A DNA stretch of 64,000 bases from Bacteroidia bacterium (GTDB taxonomy: Bacteria > Bacteroidota > Bacteroidia > B-17B0 > Aurantibacillaceae), in contig JAEUTP010000027.1 in NCBI GenBank assembly GCA_016787705.1, forward strand, positions 124,001 to 188,000, read 5' to 3'. Shown piece by piece: positions 9,016 through 17,743 of the stretch; within the stretch, counting starts at the first letter, position 1, and each line of letters begins with the position of its first letter. The notes under the pieces are model-generated. The model had not been told where the DNA came from. It saw nothing but the letters and a program-made list of their open reading frames with translations, and searched no databases. The position numbers and the translations under genes are program-made.

Positions 9016-10053
9016 TTATTGCTTAATCAACTTATACTTATAATTTATTTCGTTATTAAATAAGTATACAAAATAAATACTATTGCTTAATCCATCTAGA
9101 GATATTGAAATATTGGTTTTGGGTTGAACATATTGCTCCTCAAATAATTTTTGTCCTTGCGCGTTATACAACTGAATTTTTGAAATTGGACTATGACCAG
9201 TAATAGTTAAAAAATTATTTGTTGGATTGGGATAAATATTGAATTTAATCAGACCTTTATTTTCTTCAGAACCAAGTGTTAGACAATTTTGATTCACGTT
9301 AAACAATTTCTGCAAACTATCAATAGGCTCTACATTATCTACCTGCTTTGTTTTTAGCGAAATATTTAAAAATGGATTACCATGAGTATCTGTTGGATTT
9401 GCTACTTGCAAGAAAGCAAATAAAGATGAAGAATTATTACAACGTGTATCAGCTCCAATTACCTTTGCGCCTTGCATTGCAGCCATTAATTTACAAGCTA
9501 AAGGCCCATTGGTGTTTCTGAACCTGCTTTCCATGCTATCTAATACGCTTTGCCCTAACAATATATTACCTTGTATGGCGTAGTAAAATCCATTTATACT
9601 TCCATTTACATGATTTTTGTAATTAATGCAAGCGGTGCCAGTATGAGAGGCTGATGAAGGGTTGTTTCCATTAAATGCTACAATGCCATATTGTTTAAAC
9701 TGTGGATTATTATTAGCATCGTTTGTAATTAACCAACTTATTGTTTGCGAAGGCGTTTGGCCTAAGCGTAACCGTGTGCGGGCGTTATCCTGATTAGCTT
9801 GTATGAAATAGGACTGCGTATTTACTACACCTGTATCTGGTAAAATATCTGTTAAGAAGGCGGGGTTATTAATACCAGCAAAATATAAATCTAAACACGA
9901 AGCTCCGGCGCTTCCAATTTGTCTTGAAGTAGAATCAAGTCCTACAATCGAAAATGTATCTTGACAAATAGCATTATAGCTATTTGTCAAGATAAAAACA
10001 ATGTAGAATAATCGTCTGCTAAACTTAAAAAAAAACATATTTAAAATTTTCAT
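9016..10053 (-). CDS. DUF1028 protein fused to a T9SS sorting domain
   Basis: The 345-residue protein starts with a signal peptide (about 1-31, ending NAICQ). Residues about 32-240 match DUF1028, an Ntn-hydrolase-like domain: DTFSIVGLDSTSRQIGSAGA at the start, then HTGTACINYKNH, YAIQGNILLG and GADTRCNNSSSLFAFLQV. A T9SS type A sorting domain (about 270-345; FNIYPNPTNNFLTITG, SIYFVYLF) closes it. Family members are usually shorter and unfused; here the fusion places the domain on the cell surface or outside. Its substrate is unknown, though an amidase-like role is sometimes inferred for the fold. An alternative start at Met6 would also give a usable signal peptide. Confidence 0.85.
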   Translation of the reverse strand: MKILNMFFFKFSRRLFYIVFILTNSYNAICQDTFSIVGLDSTSRQIGSAGASCLDLYFAGINNPAFLTDILPDTGVVNTQSYFIQANQDNARTRLRLGQTPSQTISWLITNDANNNPQFKQYGIVAFNGNNPSSASHTGTACINYKNHVNGSINGFYYAIQGNILLGQSVLDSMESRFRNTNGPLACKLMAAMQGAKVIGADTRCNNSSSLFAFLQVANPTDTHGNPFLNISLKTKQVDNVEPIDSLQKLFNVNQNCLTLGSEENKGLIKFNIYPNPTNNFLTITGHSPISKIQLYNAQGQKLFEEQYVQPKTNISISLDGLSNSIYFVYLFNNEINYKYKLIKQ

Positions 10054-10290
10054 TGTCTATGGTACTTTAGTAAAGATGTAGTCAACCTTTTAATAATTCT
10101 TTAAAAATATGTAAGTGAAAACTTCAAGGTAAAAGCCGCATTTTTCCTGTAAAAATATTATTATGTAAATTAAAATTAATCTTTTAATTTTCAATAAACT
10201 TTTTTATAATTGGAAAGAGTAGCAGCATACAACTTTGTATTTTCATATTTGGAGATAAATCGTAAAAAAATGAGTTTAACTTAGTGTTGT

Positions 10291-12246
10291 TTAATTTTTT
10301 ACTATTTTAAAATAATTGAATTTTCCGGCGGTATGTACGGTAACGAAATAAACGCCATTATTAAGATAAGCATTCATATCAAAATCATTTTGTCCAACAC
10401 TTAGTGTTTTCTCAATTATTACTTTTCCATGTGGGTCGGTAATAATAATGTTGCAACACTCTTTAACATCAACAATAAAATTTCCATTGTTTGGGTTAGG
10501 ATAAAGGTTAATGACATTTAATTCTTTCTGAAATTCATTTGCTAAACCAGTACATGAACTTATTGTAAAGGTTATTGCTGTACGGGTAATGCTGGTTGTG
10601 CAAGTGGTAGCTTCGGCATAATATGTATACGAACCAACAGCTAAAGTTGGTGTTGCAAAGGTTGTTCCGGTACCTAAACTTAATGTAGAGGATGGTGTAG
10701 CATACCAGTTAATTGTACCATTTCCATTTGCCAATAAAGTTGTTGAATTATTAGGTAAGCAAATTACTTGATTGGCTAAAGGCGTAACATTAGTTGGAGC
10801 TGAAGGAACCATGCACATTTTGTGTACAAAAGCTCCTAGGTTAGCCCCCGATCCTAAAGTGTAGGTGCTAATGCCAGTATCAAAATCAACTGTGTTACCT
10901 ATAAATTCTCCGGCTGTACATATATTACCTGAGGCATCTACTTGAATGGCGTTTCCCTGATCTGATAAGCCACTGCCAATTCTATCTGCAAAAACGAAAT
11001 TGCCATTAGCATCTAATTTTGAAATGAAAATATCAGATTGGCCGGCTGATGCCAAGGTAAATGTCCCAATTCCCGGATCGAAGTCACAAACATTTTCAAA
11101 ATAGCCGGTAAGATATACATTGTTCATTAAATCGGTACATACTTTGTAAGCTTCTTGATCACTAGGGCCACCAACTTGTTTTGCCCATACAAAATTCCCG
11201 CTGGCATCTAATTTTGAAATAAATATCTCCGTTGAAATTCCAGTTGCATTTAGTGTGAATGTTGATGGTCCAGGGTCAAAATCACAAACATCTTGAAAAT
11301 ACCCTGTTGTATAAATGTTACCTAAACCATCCAAAGCAAGATCATAGGCCTCTTCATAATCCACACCACCCATGGTTTTTCCCCAAACAAAATTACCACT
11401 TGCATTCAGCTTCAAAACAAAAATATCATCAGTGCTGGATACGGAAGCTACGGTGAATGTTGTAGCCCCCGGATCCATATCAAAGAGTGTAGCACGAAAA
11501 GAACCACATGCGTAAATATTACCGGTAGCATCCAGTTTAATTGAATAGCCAATACTGTTATCATCAACTTTTAAATGTTTTGCGAAAGCAAAATTGCCTG
11601 ATGCGTCTAATTTTAAAATAAACGCATTATCATTGGTTGTGTTTGTCAATGTAAATGTTCCAACTCCTGGGTCAAAATCAACCGTGTAGTTAAAGTAGCC
11701 GGTAGAATAAACATTGCCTGCAGGATCTACATCAACCGAGGTCGCTTCATCAAGCCCAACGCTACCGATTGATTTTGCCCATAAAAAATTACCACTTGAA
11801 TTTAATTTTAAGATGTAAATATCTCTATCGCCATTTGTTGTTAAATTGAATGTACCTGCCCCAGGATCAAAATCACAGGTTCCTTCAAAATAACCGCAAA
11901 CAATTATATTGCCTGCGCCATCAATAGCAAGTGATTTTGCAAATTCGTATGATGTGCCTGCAAGTCTTTTGGCCCAAAGAAAATTGCCGTTGGCATCAAA
12001 TTTAGAAATAAAAACATCATTAAATGTTAAGGCTGTCATTGTAAATGTGCCTGGACTTGGATCAAAATCTGTAGTGCCATAAAAATCACCAACAGTATAA
12101 ACATTGCCAAAGGCATCTACTTTTATTGACGATGCTGAATTCGCCGAAGTTCCGCCCATTGCTTTAGCCCAAACAAGGTTATTGGTTTGTGAGAAAGAGG
12201 TAGTAACCAAAAATAAAAGTAAAAATATTAGCGAGTTTTTTTTCAT
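10291..12246 (-). CDS. SBBP seven-repeat surface protein with T9SS tail
   Basis: The 651-residue protein is the third SBBP paralog. A 20-residue signal peptide (ending TTSFSQ) is followed by seven propeller-type repeats with DFDPGAGTFNL-like turns; the fourth reads FDMDPGATTF. One Ig-like domain (INWYATPSSTLSLG) and a T9SS sorting domain (NLYPNPNNGNFIVDV; GVYFVTV) complete it. The sorting domain carries a Cys-Cys pair (VKECCNIII) not seen in the other three. It begins 37 bases after the stop of the paralog at 12284, indicating a second tandem pair. It probably serves as a secreted surface protein; the ligand is unknown. Confidence 0.88.
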   Translation of the reverse strand: MKKNSLIFLLLFLVTTSFSQTNNLVWAKAMGGTSANSASSIKVDAFGNVYTVGDFYGTTDFDPSPGTFTMTALTFNDVFISKFDANGNFLWAKRLAGTSYEFAKSLAIDGAGNIIVCGYFEGTCDFDPGAGTFNLTTNGDRDIYILKLNSSGNFLWAKSIGSVGLDEATSVDVDPAGNVYSTGYFNYTVDFDPGVGTFTLTNTTNDNAFILKLDASGNFAFAKHLKVDDNSIGYSIKLDATGNIYACGSFRATLFDMDPGATTFTVASVSSTDDIFVLKLNASGNFVWGKTMGGVDYEEAYDLALDGLGNIYTTGYFQDVCDFDPGPSTFTLNATGISTEIFISKLDASGNFVWAKQVGGPSDQEAYKVCTDLMNNVYLTGYFENVCDFDPGIGTFTLASAGQSDIFISKLDANGNFVFADRIGSGLSDQGNAIQVDASGNICTAGEFIGNTVDFDTGISTYTLGSGANLGAFVHKMCMVPSAPTNVTPLANQVICLPNNSTTLLANGNGTINWYATPSSTLSLGTGTTFATPTLAVGSYTYYAEATTCTTSITRTAITFTISSCTGLANEFQKELNVINLYPNPNNGNFIVDVKECCNIIITDPHGKVIIEKTLSVGQNDFDMNAYLNNGVYFVTVHTAGKFNYFKIVKN

Positions 12247-12283
12247 AGTGTATGTTGTGGTTTGAAAAATGGAAAAATATAGA

Positions 12284-14482
12284 TTAATGTTTTATAATTT
12301 TAAAGTTATTTTTTTTGTCCTTGCTTTGAATATTTATAAAATATATTCCTGCGGCATGATTAGTAATATCGATCTCGTTTTGTCCGGCTACTAAACTTTT
12401 AACTATGATTATTTTGCCGATTGCATCTGTAAGCGTTAATTTACATGGCTCTTGAATATCTACAATTAATATTCCGTTATTAGGATTTGGATAACTATTG
12501 AACTGAAGTATGTTTGTATTCAGTTCATTTATACCTGTACATGCGCTAACGCTTTGGTAAAGTACTGCCGATCCGTTACAACCATTAGCTGCGCCCGTAA
12601 TTGTATATGTTGTACTGATTGTTGGAGATATAACAATATTAGAACTACTACCACCCGTACTCCAGCTATAAGAGTTTGCACCGGATGCACTTAAGGTTGC
12701 CGACTCGCCAGCACAAATAACCGATGCCGAACTAACTACTGATAAGGTTGGATTAGGGAAAACCGTTACTGTTACGGGTAACCTTGATAAACTTGTTGTA
12801 CATGTATTTAAAGCTTCAACATAATAAGTATATGTGCCTGCGGTTAATGTTGTTGTGCTGTATGAATTTCCAGTTGTTAATAATGTACCTGATGTTGGTA
12901 AATTGTACCAGTTTAAAGTTCCGGTACCTGTAGCCGATAATGTAGCAAAATTTCCATCACATAAAGATAAACCTGAGGATGTGTTGGTAGGTAATAATGG
13001 AGGATCGCATTGACTCATTTTATGAATGTAGGCATCTTCTAAACCTAAAGAAGTTAGGTTTAATGTTGCTGGGCCTGGGTCAAAATCTACGGCGCTACCA
13101 CTATAAAAATAACCACAACTAAATACATCGCCTGTTGCATTTACAATAACACAATTACCCCTTTCGCTATTTATACTTCCAAATGATTTTGCCCAAACAA
13201 AACTACCATTAGAAGAATTTAATCTTGAAATAAATATATCTTGTTGACCGATTGCCGATATTGTATAGGAGATAAGTCCCGGGTCAAAATCAGCAGTGCC
13301 TTGAAATCTTCCCGTTAAATATACGCCACTCGTATTATCAACAGCAATATCGTAGGATCTATCAATTGAATTGCCGCCAAATTTATTTGCCCAAACAAAA
13401 TTGCCTGCCTGATCAAGTTTTACACAAAAAACCTCCTCATCAAAGGATCCGGCAGCAAGTGTGTAACTTGTTGCTCCTGGATCAAAATCGGCATCTGTAC
13501 TATAAAAACCACCTGTACAAAAAATATTACCAGAAGCATCAATCGTAAGACCAGTAGAAACGTCGTTGCCTGAACCACCCATTTGTTTTGCCCACATGAA
13601 ATTACCAAGGGCGTCTAATTTCAGAAGATAAATCTCATAATTTCCATTACAAGACATTGTAAAAGTAGAAGGCCCTGGATCAAAATCCATAGTTGAACTG
13701 GAAAAATCGCCGAGAATTATTGGATTACCAGACGCGTCACATCTAACCGACACGCCATAATCTGTAGCTGATCCTCCTACACTTTTAGCCCATTGAAAAG
13801 TACCGGCATTATTTAATTTTAATATAAAAGCGTCTGAACCTCCATTGGACGTCATTGTAAAAGTTGGAGCACCAGGATCGAAATCAGTAATGTTGTCAAA
13901 AGTTCCAGTAGAAAATAAATTACCCGATGGGTCGATTTCAATTGAATTAAATAAAGATTGACCACTTCCTATTAAGGCTTTCCCCCATAAAAAATTACCA
14001 GAGTTGTCAAGTTTGGTAATAAAGCCCGAACCATTAGTGTTTCCTGAAACTGTAGATGTTCCGGCACCCGGATCCAGATCTGTAATTCCATAAGTTTGAC
14101 CACACACATAAATATTACCGCTTGGATCTAATTTAATATCTTTTCCTCCTTCAAAGCTGGTTCCACCAATTTGTTTAGCCCATTGCAATGTGCCACTGCT
14201 ATTAAATTTGCTCACAAACACATCAGAACTGCCAGCCGAAACCAAACTTACATTTAGAGGTCCTGGATCTACATCTATTGTCCCATTAAAAGTTCCAACC
14301 AGGTAAACATTATCTGCTGCATCAATAGAAATTTTTTCTGAAGTACCATAACCGGTACCTCGTGCCACGTTTTTTGCCCATGTAAAATTAGCTATTTGCG
14401 CAAATGAAGAAACCGATAATAACAATAAAAAAACAAAGCCTGTTCTTTTTTTTAATGCATATTGTTTAGTAAAACCTTTCAT
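12284..14482 (-). CDS. SBBP seven-repeat surface protein with two Ig-like domains and T9SS tail
   Basis: The 732-residue fourth paralog has a signal peptide of about 29 residues (LLLLSVSSFAQ). Seven repeats follow with DFDPGPSTFTM-type turns; the first two are diverged (DVDPGPLN, DLDPGAGT). Two Ig-like domains come next: one with LNWYNLPTSGTLLTTG and one starting NPTLSVVSSASVICAGESAT. The last closely resembles the extra domain of the protein at 4968. A T9SS type A sorting domain (NSYPNPNNGILIVDI; GIYFINI) ends it. Each tandem pair therefore has a long upstream and a short downstream member, consistent with duplication of a whole pair. Confidence 0.88.
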   Translation of the reverse strand: MKGFTKQYALKKRTGFVFLLLLSVSSFAQIANFTWAKNVARGTGYGTSEKISIDAADNVYLVGTFNGTIDVDPGPLNVSLVSAGSSDVFVSKFNSSGTLQWAKQIGGTSFEGGKDIKLDPSGNIYVCGQTYGITDLDPGAGTSTVSGNTNGSGFITKLDNSGNFLWGKALIGSGQSLFNSIEIDPSGNLFSTGTFDNITDFDPGAPTFTMTSNGGSDAFILKLNNAGTFQWAKSVGGSATDYGVSVRCDASGNPIILGDFSSSTMDFDPGPSTFTMSCNGNYEIYLLKLDALGNFMWAKQMGGSGNDVSTGLTIDASGNIFCTGGFYSTDADFDPGATSYTLAAGSFDEEVFCVKLDQAGNFVWANKFGGNSIDRSYDIAVDNTSGVYLTGRFQGTADFDPGLISYTISAIGQQDIFISRLNSSNGSFVWAKSFGSINSERGNCVIVNATGDVFSCGYFYSGSAVDFDPGPATLNLTSLGLEDAYIHKMSQCDPPLLPTNTSSGLSLCDGNFATLSATGTGTLNWYNLPTSGTLLTTGNSYSTTTLTAGTYTYYVEALNTCTTSLSRLPVTVTVFPNPTLSVVSSASVICAGESATLSASGANSYSWSTGGSSSNIVISPTISTTYTITGAANGCNGSAVLYQSVSACTGINELNTNILQFNSYPNPNNGILIVDIQEPCKLTLTDAIGKIIIVKSLVAGQNEIDITNHAAGIYFINIQSKDKKNNFKIIKH

Positions 14483-14709
14483 AAAATTTAGAGTTTATAT
14501 TTTAGAAGTAAAATTCAGTATTATTATCATTATTTGATTGTAGAATGTATAAGTGATTGTGTTTGCTAAAATAATGAGCCTGTTTTACGAAATTTTAATA
14601 TTTAAAAATCGAAGCGCTATTATTGAAATTAATAAACTATAATTGCTAGTTTTAAAGAAAAATAAATATAGCGTAACATAGCAAAACCAAATAGTATAAA
14701 CTTTAAAAA

Positions 14710-15831
14710 ATGAAATATTATCTAACTTTTCTAATTTGGCTTATCATAAGCTATGAGTTAGCTGGAAATGACGGGTCTTTTTACGCGTCGGGAAATAACT
14801 TAATTCCATTACAGGAAACAAAAATCGCACTAAATAAGGAAATACTAATTTTTAAAATAAAAAGCTTTAGTTATTTGTATGTAGATGTTTACTTTGAGTT
14901 TTTTAATCCGGACGAAGAGAAAAAAATTTTAGTTGGATTTGTAACACCACCTGCAACTGGAGATGTTTCTGAGGATGATGAAAAACATCCAAAAATAAAT
15001 GACTTTACTGTGATTATGAATGATAAAGAGTTGCCGTTTAAAGTGAAGCGTATGCAAGAAACATCTTTTAAATCTGATTTAGATATTAATGCCGTTGACT
15101 TTGTTTACTATTTTGAGGCAACCTTTAAAAAAGGAATCAACAAAATAAAACATACCTATAATTACAAATCCAGAAGTGGCGTGGAAGCATATAGAGAATT
15201 TGATTATCAAATTACAACCGGTAAAAGATGGGCCAATAAAAAAATAAATGATTTTGAATTACAAATCCATTTAGATAATGGTATATTTTTCATACCGGCT
15301 TCGCTCTCTAAAAACTATTCAAAAATAAACTGGAAAATAAAAGGCTCCGGTAGTTTTAAAGAGGGTACAGAAAAATCCTTTTCAGATCATGGATTAATTC
15401 CTTATCAGTATGTGCATTTAAACAATGGCTATATCTATTTTAATGAAACAAACTTCTCTCCCGATTTTGATATTTTTTTTGGTGAAAACGCATGGCATTC
15501 ATATACGCATAAATGGTGCAAAATACAGGATGAATGCTCTGCAAATAATGTGCTCAAAAAAATAGCACCGTACTGCAAATTACAGCCAGAATATGAGGAG
15601 ACAAATATTAAACAAGATTTAACAGGCATGGAAATCAAACTACTTAAAAACTATTTTTATGCTTTAAGAGGTTTACAGTTTAATAGTAAAATTATTGCGG
15701 ATTTTTATTCTACTTTTTTTTGGTATACGCCTATAAAGGAATTAAAAGCCTATTCAATTAAATTGAGTTTTGAAGAACAAAAATTTGTGAAACTTTTAAA
15801 CAAATTAGAAAAAGAAACTTCTGAAAAGTGA
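14710..15831 (+). CDS. Secreted DUF4424-like protein with C-terminal YARHG domain
   Basis: The 373-residue protein has a signal peptide (about 1-19, ending ELAGN). The next part (GSFYASGNNLIPLQETKIAL, then VDVYFEFFNPDEEKKILVGF) resembles DUF4424, a beta-rich exported domain. The C-terminus (about 310-368: EIKLLKNYFYALRGLQF, WYTPIKE, LSFEEQKFVKLLNKLE) fits YARHG, a small extracellular domain thought to bind cell-wall material; the Tyr-Ala-Leu-Arg-Gly here stands for the usual YARHG. Both assignments come from motif recall. It is the first plus-strand gene of the accessory stretch but is separated from the next gene by 387 bases. Confidence 0.65.
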   Translation: MKYYLTFLIWLIISYELAGNDGSFYASGNNLIPLQETKIALNKEILIFKIKSFSYLYVDVYFEFFNPDEEKKILVGFVTPPATGDVSEDDEKHPKINDFTVIMNDKELPFKVKRMQETSFKSDLDINAVDFVYYFEATFKKGINKIKHTYNYKSRSGVEAYREFDYQITTGKRWANKKINDFELQIHLDNGIFFIPASLSKNYSKINWKIKGSGSFKEGTEKSFSDHGLIPYQYVHLNNGYIYFNETNFSPDFDIFFGENAWHSYTHKWCKIQDECSANNVLKKIAPYCKLQPEYEETNIKQDLTGMEIKLLKNYFYALRGLQFNSKIIADFYSTFFWYTPIKELKAYSIKLSFEEQKFVKLLNKLEKETSEK

Positions 15832-16218
15832 AACATGCTTAGTAAAGCTAATTAAAGCCGTTTGAATCACAAAAAATGTTGGTTATAAAGTTAGCTTATT
15901 TCAAACCTTACTATTTTTAATTTTTTACCATCATTTCACGTATTTAAGTAATCGCTTGCTTAGTCTGTTTTTAATTAAGCACATCAAAAAATAATGATGT
16001 TAAGAAAAAAAGTAATCCGTAACAGCTATATATGATATAACTTATGAAGTTATTTGAATGAGCAATTCTGTTTTCTGAAAATTTAATGACTTATATGTAA
16101 ATTATATTTGTATAACGAATTTCCAATCATTTAACTCAAGTTTTAACGCGTTAGGGGCATTTATGTATAATCCATTTTACATGTTGATTTTTGATCAAAC
16201 TTTACACAAAAAAATAAG
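15832..16218. other. 387-base intergenic region with short palindromes
   Basis: No coding frame is evident. It holds a hairpin at 16037-16053 (ATAACTT-ATG-AAGTTAT), a -7-like TATATTTG at 16103-16110 without a TTG at the proper distance, and a perfect 10-base palindrome TAACGCGTTA at 16144-16153. The last two lie 110 and 66 bases before the next start codon. They could be promoter and operator for the unknown cluster; this is inference. Confidence 0.4.
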
Positions 16219-17592
16219 ATGAAAAAAAATGCTCTTGTTATTTTGATTTGTGTTTTTGTAAACAATTACTTTAACGCGCAAATTGGCGGCTTACTTAGTA
16301 AAATAAACACTAAACCAGGGAAAGAAGAGAATGTAAGGTACAATGCTAGCATACTTATAAATTACACGTACTATTACGAAACACTTATTAAATCCGACTT
16401 ATCAGATACTGAAGTAGCTTTAAAAAAAGAAAAAGTAGCGTCACTTCTTAGTTCAGATTCTGCCAAACAAATTTATGATTACGTTGAGAAAAACTTAAAA
16501 AAGTATACAGAAAATAAAAGCGTAGCCGAAAATTACATGTCTACTTTTTCAAAATTTAATACAACATTTGAATCAGAGGTCATAACAAAAATAAATGAAA
16601 AATTAAGAACACCTTATAGTGAGGTATATGAAGTAACAGAACGTGAGTTTTTTTGGTTTAAAAATACATTTATAGCAATTAATAGTGTTAGAAAAGCCTA
16701 TACGGGCACAAACAATTTAGACGATCTTTTAAAAAGCGTAGAAATTAAAAAGAATGAATATACGGCTGCGCTTATTAAAACTAAAACTATTGGTTGTGCC
16801 GATCAGTTAAATTATTACAAGCAAATACGATTATCGGATATAAGTAACGAAACCGATTGTAAAAAAGGTAAAGATAAGTTCGCTTCAGATGTTACTGATA
16901 ACGGCGTTTATATTTATTATACAGGAGAATTAGCACTTCATTTATGTAAAATTTACATTGATGGTAAAGACGCTGGTACGTTAGCAAAAGACGATATAGC
17001 TGCGAGTAATAATGGTAACCCCAAACCCGAAAACGGATGGTATAAAATTCAACTTTTACCGGGATTAAATGAGTACAATTCAAGATCGGTAGCGAGATTG
17101 GGAGTATTTATTAAAAATTATGGCTTACACAAAAACTCGGAAATAGTAATTAAATATTCAGATAATTCAAATCAGTTTATTTATAATATTTCAAAATATC
17201 AAAATACTATTTCAGAATACCATAATCAAATAAACAATACTCAACTAAAATCTATAAAATTAACTGATACAAAGTATAAAAACGCCGTTTTAGAAAATGA
17301 GGCCATAGAGGCTTATAATAAATTTAAAACTACAAATCCTCAATACGATGAAGGAGAAGTTAAAAAGGTTAGTGTTGCAGGAAATAACTGGACAGTTTAT
17401 AAAACAAAGTCAGGTGAATTAGATTATCAGCAAACCGACGCATATTTTGTTTTGAAGGGAAAAGATGGAAAATGCTATGAAGATTTTAGAAAAATAAGAA
17501 AGGTGTACAATTCATCTACCAAAATGTATGGAATACTAAAAGTAGTGGGTGCGCCGGATAAAAAAGAAATTTCGTGTGATCTGGTAAAATAA
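16219..17592 (+). CDS. Unknown exported protein, shared C-terminal module (cluster gene 1)
   Basis: The 457-residue protein starts with a signal peptide (about 1-21, NNYFNAQ). A helical, Lys/Glu/Tyr-rich region follows (about 40-190), then a beta-rich middle (about 225-325, with GVYIYYTGEL and IYIDGKDAGTL). The C-terminal module (about 370-457) contains NNWTVYKTKSGELDYQQTDA, GKDGKC, and the ending SCDLVK. The same pattern (Trp, basic residue, Gly-x-Cys, terminal Cys-acidic-x-Val/Ile-Lys) recurs in the genes at 19661 and 20566, and partly in 17744. I do not recognise the family. It opens a same-strand cluster with short gaps. Confidence 0.8.
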   Translation: MKKNALVILICVFVNNYFNAQIGGLLSKINTKPGKEENVRYNASILINYTYYYETLIKSDLSDTEVALKKEKVASLLSSDSAKQIYDYVEKNLKKYTENKSVAENYMSTFSKFNTTFESEVITKINEKLRTPYSEVYEVTEREFFWFKNTFIAINSVRKAYTGTNNLDDLLKSVEIKKNEYTAALIKTKTIGCADQLNYYKQIRLSDISNETDCKKGKDKFASDVTDNGVYIYYTGELALHLCKIYIDGKDAGTLAKDDIAASNNGNPKPENGWYKIQLLPGLNEYNSRSVARLGVFIKNYGLHKNSEIVIKYSDNSNQFIYNISKYQNTISEYHNQINNTQLKSIKLTDTKYKNAVLENEAIEAYNKFKTTNPQYDEGEVKKVSVAGNNWTVYKTKSGELDYQQTDAYFVLKGKDGKCYEDFRKIRKVYNSSTKMYGILKVVGAPDKKEISCDLVK

Positions 17593-17596
17593 AAAT

Positions 17597-17734
17597 ATGG
17601 AAAAACCACAAAAAGAATCTCAAGCTAAGCGTGCAATAAATCAAGTAAAAGTAAGTGCCATAAGGCAAGTAGGTAATGTATTATTAAAGTCATTAACAGT
17701 TTTTTTATCTAAACTATTAGGAAGATATAAATAA
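17597..17734 (+). CDS. 45-residue cationic, amphipathic microprotein
   Basis: An ATG frame of 45 codons lies exactly between two cluster genes, 4 bases after one stop and 9 bases before the next start. The N-terminal third is polar (MEKPQKESQAKR). The rest could form a helix with hydrophobic and basic faces (VGNVLLKSLTVFLSKLLGRY). Ten Lys/Arg against two Glu give a strong positive charge. It has no signal peptide. Its tight fit between genes and non-random composition favour a real gene; a membrane- or protein-binding peptide is inference. Confidence 0.6.
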   Translation: MEKPQKESQAKRAINQVKVSAIRQVGNVLLKSLTVFLSKLLGRYK

Positions 17735-17743
17735 TATAATAAT

